A DNA stretch of 64,000 nucleotides from CAVOJV01 sp963696325 (GTDB lineage: Bacteria; Pseudomonadota; Gammaproteobacteria; Competibacterales; Competibacteraceae): positions 67,993 to 131,992 of the forward strand of contig CAVOJV010000001.1 of assembly GCA_963696325.1 (NCBI GenBank). The letters are read 5' to 3'. The translations under genes were made by a program, and so were the position numbers. Every line of letters begins with the position of its first letter. The first letter of the stretch is position 1. Under the pieces are notes generated by a model. It made no database searches, was not told where the DNA came from, and saw nothing but the letters and a program-made list of their open reading frames with translations. Below are positions 1 through 8,840 of this stretch, piece by piece.

Positions 1-1168
1 GAAACAACAGCCAGAGCGGCGAAGCCAGATAAGACATCACCCCCATTAGAAAATGGACCCGGCTAACGGGGTGCCAACCATGAGCCAGCACCAGGCGACT
101 GTGTTGCAGGTTGCCCTGGCACCAGCGACGGTCCCGCTTGGCATAGTCAATCAGGGTGGGGGGAATCTCCTCAAAACTGCCGCCCAGGTCATAGGCCAGC
201 CACACCGCCCAGCCGGCCCGCCGCAACAACGCCGCTTCGACGAAATCGTGGCTCAGTATCTCGCCGCCAAACGGCTCCTTACCAGGCAGTTTAGGCAAAC
301 CGCAGTGGTCAACAAAGGGCTTGACACGAATGATGGCATTGTGGCCCCAATAGTTGCCTTCGCTCAACTGCCAGAAGTTCAGACCGGCGGTGAACATGCG
401 CCCATACACGGCGCCCGCGAACTGGAGAACACGGGCAAACAGCGACTCCCGGTTTACGGGCACCGGCGGCACCTGGATGATGGCCACCCCTGGATTGCAA
501 TCCATCAGCCGAACCATCTCGGTCAGGGTCGCGCCGGCCATCACACTGTCGGCGTCGAGAGTGATCATATAGCGGTAGCGACCACCCCAGTGGGCGCAGA
601 AATCGGCGATATTGCCGCTCTTACGACTGGTATTTTGCGGACGATTGCGGTAAAAAACTCGCCCCCGGCCGTGCAGATCGCGACACATCGCGTGCCACTG
701 CATTTCCTCCTCGACCCAAATGTCCGGATCGCGAGTATCGCTGAGGACAAAAACATCGAATCGTTCATGCTGCCCGGTTTCTACGAGGGACTGGTAGATA
801 GCCCGTAGTCCAGCAAAAACCCTTACCGGATCTTCATTGTAGATAGGCATGACCAATGCCGTTCTAGCCGGGGGCTCCACCCCGGCATCGGTTCGCGCTT
901 GCTCCCCAGTGGTTGAAATCGCATAGCGGTCGCGCTGAGTCAGGCAGATCACAAACCCGATGGTCGCCGTCCAGAACGACACGCAGATCCAGGCGAACAG
1001 AATGGCGTAAAGAACCAGTAGGAACAACTTCAGCGGGCTGATGCCACCGGGCTGGAAAACGCTGGCCAGCAAGCCCAGTGCAGCCAGGGTCGTTATCGCG
1101 ACGAGAGAGAGAAATACCAGGCGTCGGATTGCGTGCCCCGTCGGCATGAATTGCAGCGGATTAGCCAT
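1..1168 (-). CDS. opgH: Glucans biosynthesis glucosyltransferase H (partial, C-terminus outside window)
   Basis: Inner-membrane glucosyltransferase that builds the beta-1,2 glucan backbone of osmoregulated periplasmic glucans from UDP-glucose. About 389 residues are in the window and the rest lies beyond base 1. Two hydrophobic segments (about residues 14-36 and 46-68) precede a family-2 glycosyltransferase domain with ALVMPIYNED (about 104-113), VLSDTRDPD, SRKSGNIADF, LDADSVM (about 204) and EGNYWGHNAIIRVKP, all close to E. coli OpgH. The ATG shares its A with the TGA of the preceding frame (TGATG), so translation is probably coupled. E. coli OpgH has roughly 140 cytoplasmic residues before its first membrane span, and these are missing from this reading frame; see the preceding 202-codon frame. 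Confidence 0.93.
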   Translation of the reverse strand, partial: MANPLQFMPTGHAIRRLVFLSLVAITTLAALGLLASVFQPGGISPLKLFLLVLYAILFAWICVSFWTATIGFVICLTQRDRYAISTTGEQARTDAGVEPPARTALVMPIYNEDPVRVFAGLRAIYQSLVETGQHERFDVFVLSDTRDPDIWVEEEMQWHAMCRDLHGRGRVFYRNRPQNTSRKSGNIADFCAHWGGRYRYMITLDADSVMAGATLTEMVRLMDCNPGVAIIQVPPVPVNRESLFARVLQFAGAVYGRMFTAGLNFWQLSEGNYWGHNAIIRVKPFVDHCGLPKLPGKEPFGGEILSHDFVEAALLRRAGWAVWLAYDLGGSFEEIPPTLIDYAKRDRRWCQGNLQHSRLVLAHGWHPVSRVHFLMGVMSYLASPLWLLF

Positions 1169-1776
1169 CAGCGTTTCCCAAATATAGTAAATAACTTGCC
1201 GAAACTGACCCACAAAAAATGCAGGCAGCGGCGCCCCCAGAAGAGCAGGTTCAATGAGAAGAGATCGATCCTTTGGGGCTCCATGGGCAACCCGGCAGGC
1301 GCCGGAACCGCCGGTGCGAAAGCCCCTGGCAAAGCGGCGACCAGCGCGCGTTGATCAACGCTCAGCAAGGCCGCGGGCCAGTCTGGTGTCGCGCCACTGA
1401 GCAAGGCTACCCGCGCCATCGCCAGTTCCTGCGCCAGCGGTTTATGATCGAACTCCAGTACGCTGGCCAGCCATTCATCCAGCATCGCCAGGGTTTCCTC
1501 GATGGAGAAAATGGCAAGATCGATAACCGCTGTTTCCGCTTCCAACGCATCGACCCGCTGCATCACCCGCCGCGTCAACGCGGTCAACTGCTCTGCATCC
1601 GTTACCCCGAGTGCACGCCAATAGGCCGTCACCCGGTTAGTAACTTCACCCCAGGAAAGTGCCGGCTCGCGCTGATGGCCAGCCGAGGCGACCAGAGAAA
1701 GCGCCAGCGCTGCGCTGGGGCCATGAGTCGCTGCCTGGGGTCGCAAGCCTATTTTTTGTTCCACTGATAGCTCCAT
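1168..1776 (-). CDS. Unassigned 202-aa protein between opgG and opgH, possibly a split OpgH N-terminus
   Basis: I do not recognise this protein with confidence. It overlaps the end of opgG by 28 nt and ends in a TGATG overlap with opgH. The first 150 residues look soluble and helical (VTDAEQLTALTRRVMQRVDALE and similar heptad-like stretches), followed by a Pro/Ala-rich linker and a hydrophobic tail (LFSLNLLFWGRRC onward). The short pattern PMEP..N.L..GRR near residue 165 resembles, weakly, the stretch before the first membrane span of OpgH proteins. Adding one G to the G5 run near 1236 would fuse this frame to opgH in one reading frame. It may therefore be a separate coupled subunit or the OpgH N-terminal domain split by a frameshift or sequence error. 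Confidence 0.5.
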   Translation of the reverse strand: MELSVEQKIGLRPQAATHGPSAALALSLVASAGHQREPALSWGEVTNRVTAYWRALGVTDAEQLTALTRRVMQRVDALEAETAVIDLAIFSIEETLAMLDEWLASVLEFDHKPLAQELAMARVALLSGATPDWPAALLSVDQRALVAALPGAFAPAVPAPAGLPMEPQRIDLFSLNLLFWGRRCLHFLWVSFGKLFTIFGKR

Positions 1777-3311
1777 GTTTCAGTCAACACATCCGCGCCC
1801 AATTTTAAAAAACAGCGCAGATCGACGGGGTCCGCGGATTGGGGTAGCAGTTCGAAAGAAACCCGCCAGCCGTTGGTAAACGGGTTTTTTTGCACCACCG
1901 TATTCGCTATCTGGCCCGACGAAGCATTGATCAATGCCGTCACTGGGGCATCGGCAGCCAGGCTTTCCAGGTTCTTCCCACCAAAATCAATGACAAACCC
2001 ACGCTTGCTGGGATCTAGATCACCCGCTCCACCGGCGCCTATGCGGGTAGCCAAGGTCCGTCCACCGGGGGGTTTGCCTTCCGGATCCATCTCAAAACGC
2101 AGGCGATAGTCAAAGGTCAGTGCTTGCCCAGCCTCGGTCGGCTTCTCCGGAACCCAGAAAGCGACGATATTATCGTTGCGCTCCGCCTCGGTAGGAATTT
2201 CGATAAGCTGCACGACCCCTTTACCCCAGTCGCCAAGCGGCTCTATCCAGGCGCCGGGACGCTTTTGATACCACGCCTCCAGATCCTGATAATTGTTGAA
2301 GTCGTGATCGCGCTGAAGCAGGCCAAACCCGCGCGGATTGACGTCCTGGAATGAACTGATCTGCAGCCTTCTCGGATTGTCGAGGGGCCGCCAGATCCAC
2401 TCGCCGCTGCCCGTCGCCATCAACAGTCCATCGGAATCGTGCACCTCTGGGCGGAAATCATCCACGAAGCGCTCGTTTAACTCACCATGGAAAAACATGC
2501 TGGTCAACGGCGCTATGCCAAGCCGCTGCACGGAGTCTCTCATAAAGAGTTCGGCCTTGACCTCGATAACGGTCGCCAAACCGGGCTTAATGACAAAGCG
2601 GTAGGCGCCAGTGGCGCTTTTGCTGTCCAGCAAGGCGTAAATCGTGAGACTGGTGGCATCCTTGGCGGGCTTCTCGAGCCAGAACTCCCGAAAGAACGGA
2701 AACTCCTCCTCTCTAGGAAGCCCGGTGTCGAGAGCCAATCCGCGCGCGGAAAGGCCATAATTCTGGTTTTGGCCCACCGCTCGGAAGTAACTGGCACCGA
2801 GAAATACCGTAATCTCATCGTAGCGGCTATCCTGATGCAAGGGATAAAACACGCGAAACCCGGCAAAGCCAAGGTCGGCGGGCATGTCGACAGGCACCTT
2901 ATTGTGGCCGTAATCAAACAGCGTGTTGGCATAAGCTACCGACTTGGCCTCGCCATTTTCCACGACGTTGATCTTGACCGGCCACAAAAACAGGAATCCC
3001 AGATGAGCAAACCGCACCTCGAAGGGCAATCCTTCGTCTCGCCACAGCGCTTTTTCGGGGCTAAAGCGGATGTCCCGATACTGATCGTAGTTAAGCTCCC
3101 GCAGAAACGGCGGAAGCGCTTTCTCGTTTCCCTCAAAGGGTTGTGACGCCAGAACGGAGGCACGCCGATGCACATCCGCGAAGTTAAAGCGCTTGGGAGC
3201 GACAACATCATCAGGTGGGGGCACAGGTAATGGCGCGCCAAAACCGGCCGCCATAGGCCCTACCCAGATACCAACCATAAGAATCGCATTAAGAAACGCT
3301 CGGAAATTCAC
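1749..3311 (-). CDS. opgG: Periplasmic glucans biosynthesis protein (OpgG/OpgD family)
   Basis: Periplasmic protein needed for synthesis or branching of osmoregulated periplasmic glucans, first gene of the opg operon. A signal peptide is visible (hydrophobic residues 6-24, cleavage plausible near GFGA). Family hallmarks follow: FNFADVHRRA, LNYDQYRDIRF, RFAHLGFLF, FLGASYFRAVG, GLSARGLALDTG, PLTSMFFHGE, ATGSGEWIWRPL and QRDHDFNNYQDLEA. Length 520 aa matches OpgG (E. coli 511). OpgG and OpgD are close paralogues. OpgG is preferred because it is followed by opgH, with only one small frame between. No TAT-type twin arginine, expected of OpgD, is seen at the N-terminus. Confidence 0.93.
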   Translation of the reverse strand: MNFRAFLNAILMVGIWVGPMAAGFGAPLPVPPPDDVVAPKRFNFADVHRRASVLASQPFEGNEKALPPFLRELNYDQYRDIRFSPEKALWRDEGLPFEVRFAHLGFLFLWPVKINVVENGEAKSVAYANTLFDYGHNKVPVDMPADLGFAGFRVFYPLHQDSRYDEITVFLGASYFRAVGQNQNYGLSARGLALDTGLPREEEFPFFREFWLEKPAKDATSLTIYALLDSKSATGAYRFVIKPGLATVIEVKAELFMRDSVQRLGIAPLTSMFFHGELNERFVDDFRPEVHDSDGLLMATGSGEWIWRPLDNPRRLQISSFQDVNPRGFGLLQRDHDFNNYQDLEAWYQKRPGAWIEPLGDWGKGVVQLIEIPTEAERNDNIVAFWVPEKPTEAGQALTFDYRLRFEMDPEGKPPGGRTLATRIGAGGAGDLDPSKRGFVIDFGGKNLESLAADAPVTALINASSGQIANTVVQKNPFTNGWRVSFELLPQSADPVDLRCFLKLGADVLTETWSYQWNKK

Positions 3312-3463
3312 CGTTGCACCACTCTTCTGAAAGGGTTTATGTTTAAGTTTTTTTTAAGTCTGAACAACGTTCCACCGCTGACTGTTAATAGCACCGTTGT
3401 CTTGCAACCACAGCCAGTCTGCTGCTGGAGTCCAGTCACCGGCGTTCGGTTCAGCTTTTCTGG

Positions 3464-4876
3464 TCACGGCGGAATCTGCTCCAACAGATGTTTTACAATG
3501 CCTTGGTAGTCGTCATCGAAATGATGATCACCGGCCATTTTTATCACTAAGACACCAGCGTTAGCCAGTCCCGGACAAGCGCTATCATCTTCTTCCTCAC
3601 CGTAAATGCACAAGCGTTTCACCGATGCCAGTTTTTGCACCTCGGGCGGCACAGGCAAAGCACCTGGAGCGGAATCTTCACCAATCCAGTTGCTAAGGTG
3701 AAACTCGAACGACGCATTTTCACTAAGCCCCAGAAACGCGACAAGCTCCACGCGCTCGCGCAGTTCCGGCGTCAACTGGTTCACCATGAAGGGCAACACA
3801 TCCGCTCCGAATGAATAACCTATCAGTAAGGCTCGCTCCTTGTTCCACGCAGTCAAATAGTGTTGCAGCACCTGCTCCAGATCCATGCCAGCCTGCGCTG
3901 GCGTTTTGGGCTGCCAGAAATAGCTCAGGGAATCCCATCCTACGGTGCCGATACCGTGCTTAAGCAATTCAGCAGCCACGCCGCGATCGAGAGCCGCCCA
4001 GCCGCCATCGCCGGATATCATAAGCGCCAAGCGCTTGCTCGCAGACTCTGGCGCTGGGATCTCCGTTAGTGGTACACCGCTGAGATCGGCATCGGGCTGA
4101 ACCTGCTTCGTTATGCTTGGGTCCAGCCACTGCAATAAGGCTGTAAACTGCGGCAACCAGGTTTTCTGCTCTGTGGGTTTTGAGGTTTCCTTGCCTAGGG
4201 TGACCAGCTTCGCGTTAGTGCTTTCCCTTACGAATTGGGTGACGTTTTCACTGTCGCAGGCGCGCTCGGATTGGAACACAAACCAAGTGGTTTGTAATTG
4301 CTTGGCTGGCTGTAGCACGATACTCTTGCGATCGGGTACCATTGCGCCTTCTAGAGAGCGACCCTGGCATAAAGGCTTCTTAAGAGCAATCCGAGGGCAA
4401 AAATCCACGCTGACCACCGCATGGAAGGCGGCAGTGGGGGCTTGCGCCAGGGTGGCGTAAACCAGTGCGGCACCGGAACCATAACCGACCAGCAGGGGCG
4501 CTCTGTCGGCAGGCAGATGGTAATAATTTTCTAAGAACCGCCTTAGTTTATCGAAATCGGTTGCCAGATCGCCGCAAGGAGAAACCAGGCCGTTCAGACG
4601 CGCCAGATAACTGGTACTGTCGATACCGACAACCAGATAATCCAAATCTGCTACTACCCTGGCCACCTCCACCATTTTCAGATTCCAACCCCCGTTATCG
4701 GACAGCAGCAAAACCAGACCTTTCGGCTCATCAGCAGGATAGTAGATGGCGAGCTTCCCAAAGTTGTCATGGCTGAGCGTTTCTTCCCCAGCCTCTTCCT
4801 GTAAGGGTTGGGGCGCCAAGTTTAAAAGCATGGTAACCACGCACAAAGCCAACAATGACAGCCGCCTTCTGCTCAT
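3464..4876 (-). CDS. AcvB/VirJ family protein, probable aminoacyl-phosphatidylglycerol hydrolase
   Basis: 470-aa predicted periplasmic serine hydrolase of the AcvB/VirJ family. A signal peptide covers residues 1-22 (MSRRR followed by a Leu/Val-rich stretch). Two alpha/beta-hydrolase-like halves follow: the first with LLLSDNGGWN and GYGSGAALVYA, the second with LMISGDGGWAALDRGVA, the GxSxG nucleophile box GYSFGADVLPF, and a C-terminal MAGDHHFDDDY carrying the likely catalytic His. The first half keeps Ser only in GYGSG, so the second half is the likely active one. AcvB of Agrobacterium hydrolyses lysyl-phosphatidylglycerol and is encoded with the synthase LpiA/MprF. Here an mprF-like gene is divergent and 390 bp away, which supports the same role by inference. 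Confidence 0.82.
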   Translation of the reverse strand: MSRRRLSLLALCVVTMLLNLAPQPLQEEAGEETLSHDNFGKLAIYYPADEPKGLVLLLSDNGGWNLKMVEVARVVADLDYLVVGIDSTSYLARLNGLVSPCGDLATDFDKLRRFLENYYHLPADRAPLLVGYGSGAALVYATLAQAPTAAFHAVVSVDFCPRIALKKPLCQGRSLEGAMVPDRKSIVLQPAKQLQTTWFVFQSERACDSENVTQFVRESTNAKLVTLGKETSKPTEQKTWLPQFTALLQWLDPSITKQVQPDADLSGVPLTEIPAPESASKRLALMISGDGGWAALDRGVAAELLKHGIGTVGWDSLSYFWQPKTPAQAGMDLEQVLQHYLTAWNKERALLIGYSFGADVLPFMVNQLTPELRERVELVAFLGLSENASFEFHLSNWIGEDSAPGALPVPPEVQKLASVKRLCIYGEEEDDSACPGLANAGVLVIKMAGDHHFDDDYQGIVKHLLEQIPP

Positions 4877-4982
4877 AAAGAAGAATTTTAACCGTTATCT
4901 TGAAAACAAAATGCTGGTACGAGGTACTACTGGCCTCTGCCATTGGCAAGCATTGTTTAAAGTTTAAACTTAAATACCCCGG

Positions 4983-5195
4983 TTAGTCATTGCGTATGGC
5001 ATAGAGTTTCTTTTCGTGGCGCTTTCTATACAGCAAGCACGGAACGATTAAAATTATGATTAAAAACAAATTACAAGAATGATGGTCAAAGGGCCCGCCA
5101 ATAGTCGCAAGGTAGGAATAAGAATTGGGATCGTGCAAGAAAAGCACTGCTACTGCTCCAGCTATTAACAACTGCAAGACCACGGCGAAAACCAT
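4983..5195 (-). CDS. Small two-span membrane protein, hypothetical
   Basis: 70-residue frame with two clear hydrophobic segments (about residues 2-20 and 43-56, the latter FLIIILIVPCLLY) and a basic tail (RKRHEKKLYAIRND). This would give a hairpin with both ends in the cytoplasm. It lies upstream of the acvB-like gene on the same strand, with a gap of about 106 bp, and faces away from the mprF-like gene. It resembles no family I can name. The composition is more AT-rich than the neighbours, and no strong Shine-Dalgarno is visible. It could be a chance frame, but the membrane topology and the position inside a lipid-modification locus make it worth listing. Confidence 0.35.
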   Translation of the reverse strand: MVFAVVLQLLIAGAVAVLFLHDPNSYSYLATIGGPFDHHSCNLFLIIILIVPCLLYRKRHEKKLYAIRND

Positions 5196-5267
5196 GCCGA
5201 TCGTTAATCATGATAATTTGAATCAGCGTCCTGGCAACCAATTTTGGCTTCTTATGATAGTCGCCCT

Positions 5268-7826
5268 ATGAAAAACGCCCTTTTACGTGCGCTTGGTCCC
5301 GCCATAGGTATCTTTTTGTTTGGAGCCGCTCTTTGGGTGCTGGAACATACCTTGGCCGAATACCGTTATCGCGATATTGTCGCCTCCCTGCAAGGCATAG
5401 CCGGCCGGCAGCTTGCTTTCGCCTTGATTCTGACCCTGTTCAGCTATCTGATCCTGACTGGCTACGAACTGCTGGCCATGCGTTATATCCGCTGCTCGCT
5501 GCCCTGGCGCAAGATAGGTTTCGCCGCAGCGATCAGTTACGCTTTTAGCAATGCCATCGGCCTATCCATACTGACCTCCGGTTCGGTTCGCTACCGCCTC
5601 TACTCTAGTTGGGGACTTTCGCCGGTGGATATCGCCAGAGTAGTCATGTTCTGTGCCGTGACGTTATGGCTGGGCATTCTGAGCAGCGGTGGCAGCATAT
5701 TGTTGATCGAATCTCTGGCTTTGCCAGCCACCCTGCATCTGCCTTTCGCCAGTGGCCAAATCCTCGGATTATTGATGCTCAGCGTGGCCGTGTCTTATCT
5801 TCTGTTCGGCGTGCTGCATCCCCAACCCCTGCGCATCCGCGGTTGGCAACTAGAGGTACCCTGTCCTGCGCTGGCAGTGCAACAAATGCTTATCGGTGCG
5901 CTGGATTGGATTCTGGCCGGCGCTATTCTTTATGTATTACTACCACACACCAGCGTTAGCTTTGCCCACTTCCTGGGCGTTTTTTTGGTCGCGCAGACAG
6001 TCGGCCTGATCAGCCACGTCCCGGGTGGGCTAGGCGTATTCGAGTCGCTGGTCCTGCTGATGTTGCCAACGGAAATGACGGCAGTGGACTTGCTGGCCGC
6101 ACTGCTGGCCTATCGGCTGATCTATTATCTGCTGCCGCTGGCCACGGCTACCGTCGGCCTCGGCATTTACGAGAGTCTGCGCCACCGCTGGACGGCATTG
6201 TGGCTACCCAAGATGGTAGGCCCCTGGATTTCCGTTCTGCTACCCCAGATTCTGGCCTTGATGGCCCTGTTGAGCGGCGCAATCTTGTTGTTTTCGGCCG
6301 CAACCCCAGCCGTGGGCAGCCGTATGGACCGGCTCCAGGATTTCATTCCCTTATCGGTGATGGAGTTCTCACATTTTCTCGGCAGCCTTATAGGCACGGG
6401 GCTTTTACTACTCGCCCGGGGCTTGCAGCGGCGGCTTGATGCCGCTTACGTGCTGGTGGTAGGGCTGCTGGTCGCCGGCATCGTAGCCTCCCTGCTAAAG
6501 GGTGGCGATTATGAGGAAGCCATCGTCCTGACGATGCTGTTGGCCGGCCTGTTACCGTGTCGGCGCTACTTTTACCGCAAGGCTTCCCTGTTTGGCCAAC
6601 GTTTCACCACCGGCTGGCTGGCTGCCATTATGCTGGTGCTGATCTGCTCCATCTGGCTGGGATTGTTTTCCTACCGACATGTGGAATATTCCAACGAGCT
6701 TTGGTGGGAATTTAGTTTCACGGGTGAAGGCAACGCGCCGCGCTTTCTACGCGCCATGGTTGGCGCTCTGGCCCTCTTGCTGTTTTTCGCGATCGCCAAG
6801 CTGCTAAGGCAGGCACCCTACAATGCCCTGTCCCCTGATCCGGAGGCATTGGGGCGAGCGCGCACGATTATCGCCGATTACCCCTTGACCTATGCTCATC
6901 TGGCGCTGTTGGAAGATAAAAGCCTGTTGTTCAACTCGTCCTATACTGCCTTCATCATGTATGGCGTAGAAGGACGGACCTGGGTAGCCATGAGCGACCC
7001 CGTCGGTCCTGCTGAAGAAAAGCGGGAACTGGCCTGGCGTTTTAGAGAGATGAGCGAATATCACGGTGGTTGGACGGTGTTTTATCAGGTGCGGATGGAA
7101 AATCTGGACCTGTATTTGGACTTGGGCCTTACCTTGCTCAAGATCGGCGAGGAGGCCAGGGTCCTGTTGGCCGAGTTTTCGCTGGAAGGCAAAGAGCGAA
7201 AAAACCTCCGCAACACGCTCAATCGTATAGAGAAAGCGGGTTGCCGCTTCGAGATTGTTCAACCCGAGGCGGTGCCTTTGCTATTACCCCAGCTCAAGCC
7301 AATATCCGATGCCTGGCTGGCCGACAAAAATACCCGTGAGAAAGGTTTTTCTTTGGGTTACTTCCAGGAAGACTATCTTGCGACCTGTCCAATGGCCTTG
7401 GTGCACCACGAAGGCAAGTTGATCGCCTTCGCCAATCTATTGGTGGGAACCCAAAAAGAAGAGTTGTCGATCGATCTGATGCGCTACCTGCCCAATGCCC
7501 CGAATGGGATCATGGATTACCTGTTCCTGCGCCTCATGCTATGGGGAAAAGAACAGGGTTACACGTGGTTCAACCTGGGAATGGCGCCGCTGGCGGGCCT
7601 GGAAAACCGTAGTTTAGCGCCTTTATGGACCCGTTTTGGTGCCCTGGTCTTTGGGCGCAGCGAGCGGTTTTATAATTTCCAGGGGCTGCACCAGTATAAG
7701 AACAAATTTGCTCCCCGCTGGGAACCGCGCTATCTCGCCTTACCGGGGGGCATTACCCTGCCCCTCATCCTGGCTAATCTCTCGGCCCTCATTGCCGGCA
7801 GTCTCAAGGGTGTCATCAAAAAATAG
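5268..7826 (+). CDS. mprF: MprF/LpiA-type phosphatidylglycerol aminoacyltransferase
   Basis: Bifunctional membrane protein that transfers an amino acid (usually Lys, sometimes Ala or Arg) from aminoacyl-tRNA to phosphatidylglycerol and flips the product. About 853 residues, the usual size. The N-terminal 520 residues carry many hydrophobic segments, including the flippase-type motifs TSGSVRYRLYSSWGLS and HVPGGLGVFESLVL. The C-terminal part (about 535-845) is the DUF2156 synthase domain with DPVGP, VFYQV, KERKNLRNTLNR, NLLVG, SIDLMRY and FNLGMAPL. ATG at 5268 is preferred over a TTG at 5244 because family proteins start just before the first span. The divergent acvB-like hydrolase gene suggests a synthesis/turnover pair. 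The amino acid used cannot be read from sequence. Confidence 0.92.
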   Translation: MKNALLRALGPAIGIFLFGAALWVLEHTLAEYRYRDIVASLQGIAGRQLAFALILTLFSYLILTGYELLAMRYIRCSLPWRKIGFAAAISYAFSNAIGLSILTSGSVRYRLYSSWGLSPVDIARVVMFCAVTLWLGILSSGGSILLIESLALPATLHLPFASGQILGLLMLSVAVSYLLFGVLHPQPLRIRGWQLEVPCPALAVQQMLIGALDWILAGAILYVLLPHTSVSFAHFLGVFLVAQTVGLISHVPGGLGVFESLVLLMLPTEMTAVDLLAALLAYRLIYYLLPLATATVGLGIYESLRHRWTALWLPKMVGPWISVLLPQILALMALLSGAILLFSAATPAVGSRMDRLQDFIPLSVMEFSHFLGSLIGTGLLLLARGLQRRLDAAYVLVVGLLVAGIVASLLKGGDYEEAIVLTMLLAGLLPCRRYFYRKASLFGQRFTTGWLAAIMLVLICSIWLGLFSYRHVEYSNELWWEFSFTGEGNAPRFLRAMVGALALLLFFAIAKLLRQAPYNALSPDPEALGRARTIIADYPLTYAHLALLEDKSLLFNSSYTAFIMYGVEGRTWVAMSDPVGPAEEKRELAWRFREMSEYHGGWTVFYQVRMENLDLYLDLGLTLLKIGEEARVLLAEFSLEGKERKNLRNTLNRIEKAGCRFEIVQPEAVPLLLPQLKPISDAWLADKNTREKGFSLGYFQEDYLATCPMALVHHEGKLIAFANLLVGTQKEELSIDLMRYLPNAPNGIMDYLFLRLMLWGKEQGYTWFNLGMAPLAGLENRSLAPLWTRFGALVFGRSERFYNFQGLHQYKNKFAPRWEPRYLALPGGITLPLILANLSALIAGSLKGVIKK

Positions 7827-7843
7827 GGTTTTCCGCCGCACGG

Positions 7844-8813
7844 TCAGTCGGATGACTCCAAGGCTGCCGCCGCTCCGCGCAGGCCCGGGTTGGCCGCGAT
7901 GATAACCCAGGTGGGAATGTTTGCAAGATAAGTGGCGAAGCGCCCCTTGGCTTCAAAGCGGGCACGAAACACCGAACGCTCGAAAAAATCCCCCAAGCGC
8001 GGGAGGATGCCGCCACCGAGATACACGCCCCCGCGGGCGCCCAAGGTGAGTGCCAGGTTGCCCGCCGCCGCGCCCAACGCCGCGCAAAAGATTTCCAGGG
8101 TTTCCATGCACGCTTGGGCAGTCACCCGCTAAAGCCCGCGCCGTGATGACCGCTGGTTCTAAATCAAGCGCGGTCCGCCCGTCCAGTTCCGCCAAGGTCT
8201 GATAAACATTCACCAATCCGGGACCGGACAGCACCCGCTCCGTCGAGACATGGCCGAAACGCTGGTGCAGTAGACGAGAGACCTCCCATTCCCGCTCGTT
8301 AGTTGGCGAGAAGGTCACATGCCCCCCCTCCGTCTGCAACGGTATCCATCGCCTGCCAGACCATACCAACCCCGATACCCCTAAGCCGGTACCCGGCCCA
8401 ATCAGCCCTATGGGCGCTTCCGGCACCGCCAAACCGCCGCCGACCTGGTGCCGTTCCGCCGCCTCCAAGCGCGGCAAAACCAGGGCCAGTGCCGTGAAGT
8501 CGTTCAGCAAGATCAGTCGTTCCAGGCCTAAGGCCCGGCGAGTGGCCTCAATCGAGAATGACCAGGGCTCATTATTGGTCATGGTGAGCCAGTCACTGGT
8601 GATTGGCATGGCCACAGCCAGGGCAGCCACTGTCGGGCGCGGCTCCGCGACGCTCTCCAGATAGGCCGTGATAGCGGTGACGATATCCGGATAGTCGCTG
8701 GCAGCCAGCACCCGTTCGCGATAGGGCTGGCCATCGGCGCCGGCCAAGGCAAAGCGAGCGTTGGTGCCACCGATATCGGCTACCAGACGAGGCCTATTGT
8801 TGGCTGTGGACAT
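7844..8813 (-). pseudogene. glk: Glucokinase, interrupted by a one-base frameshift
   Basis: ATP-dependent glucokinase of the bacterial ROK-independent Glk type (glucose to glucose-6-phosphate, cytoplasm). The N-terminal 230 residues are intact, with the phosphate-binding LVADIGGTNARFAL, LLNDFTALAL, IGPGTGLGVSGLV and the active-site region QTEGGHVTFSP. After ALAGDC the frame is lost. The neighbouring frame continues with ACMETLEIFCAALGAAAGNLA, GGVYLGGGILPR and NPGLRG, exactly the expected C-terminus. Removing one C from the CCC run (GGG at 8116-8118 on the plus strand) restores a full-length protein of about 322 aa, matching E. coli Glk spacing. A strong AGGAGG lies before the ATG at 8813. It sits downstream of pgm in the same direction. 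A sequencing error is as likely as a true mutation. Confidence 0.85.
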
Positions 8814-8840
8814 GGCGTCCTCCTGGGCGGCTGGGTAGCC

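Noticed and set aside
53..808. 251-codon plus-strand frame
   Set aside because: It is the complement of opgH, whose minus-strand reading shows all family motifs.
4957..4975. Palindrome AAGTTTAAACTT as a proven operator
   Set aside because: Position between acvB and the small frame is suggestive, but A/T palindromes of this size are common and nothing else supports it.
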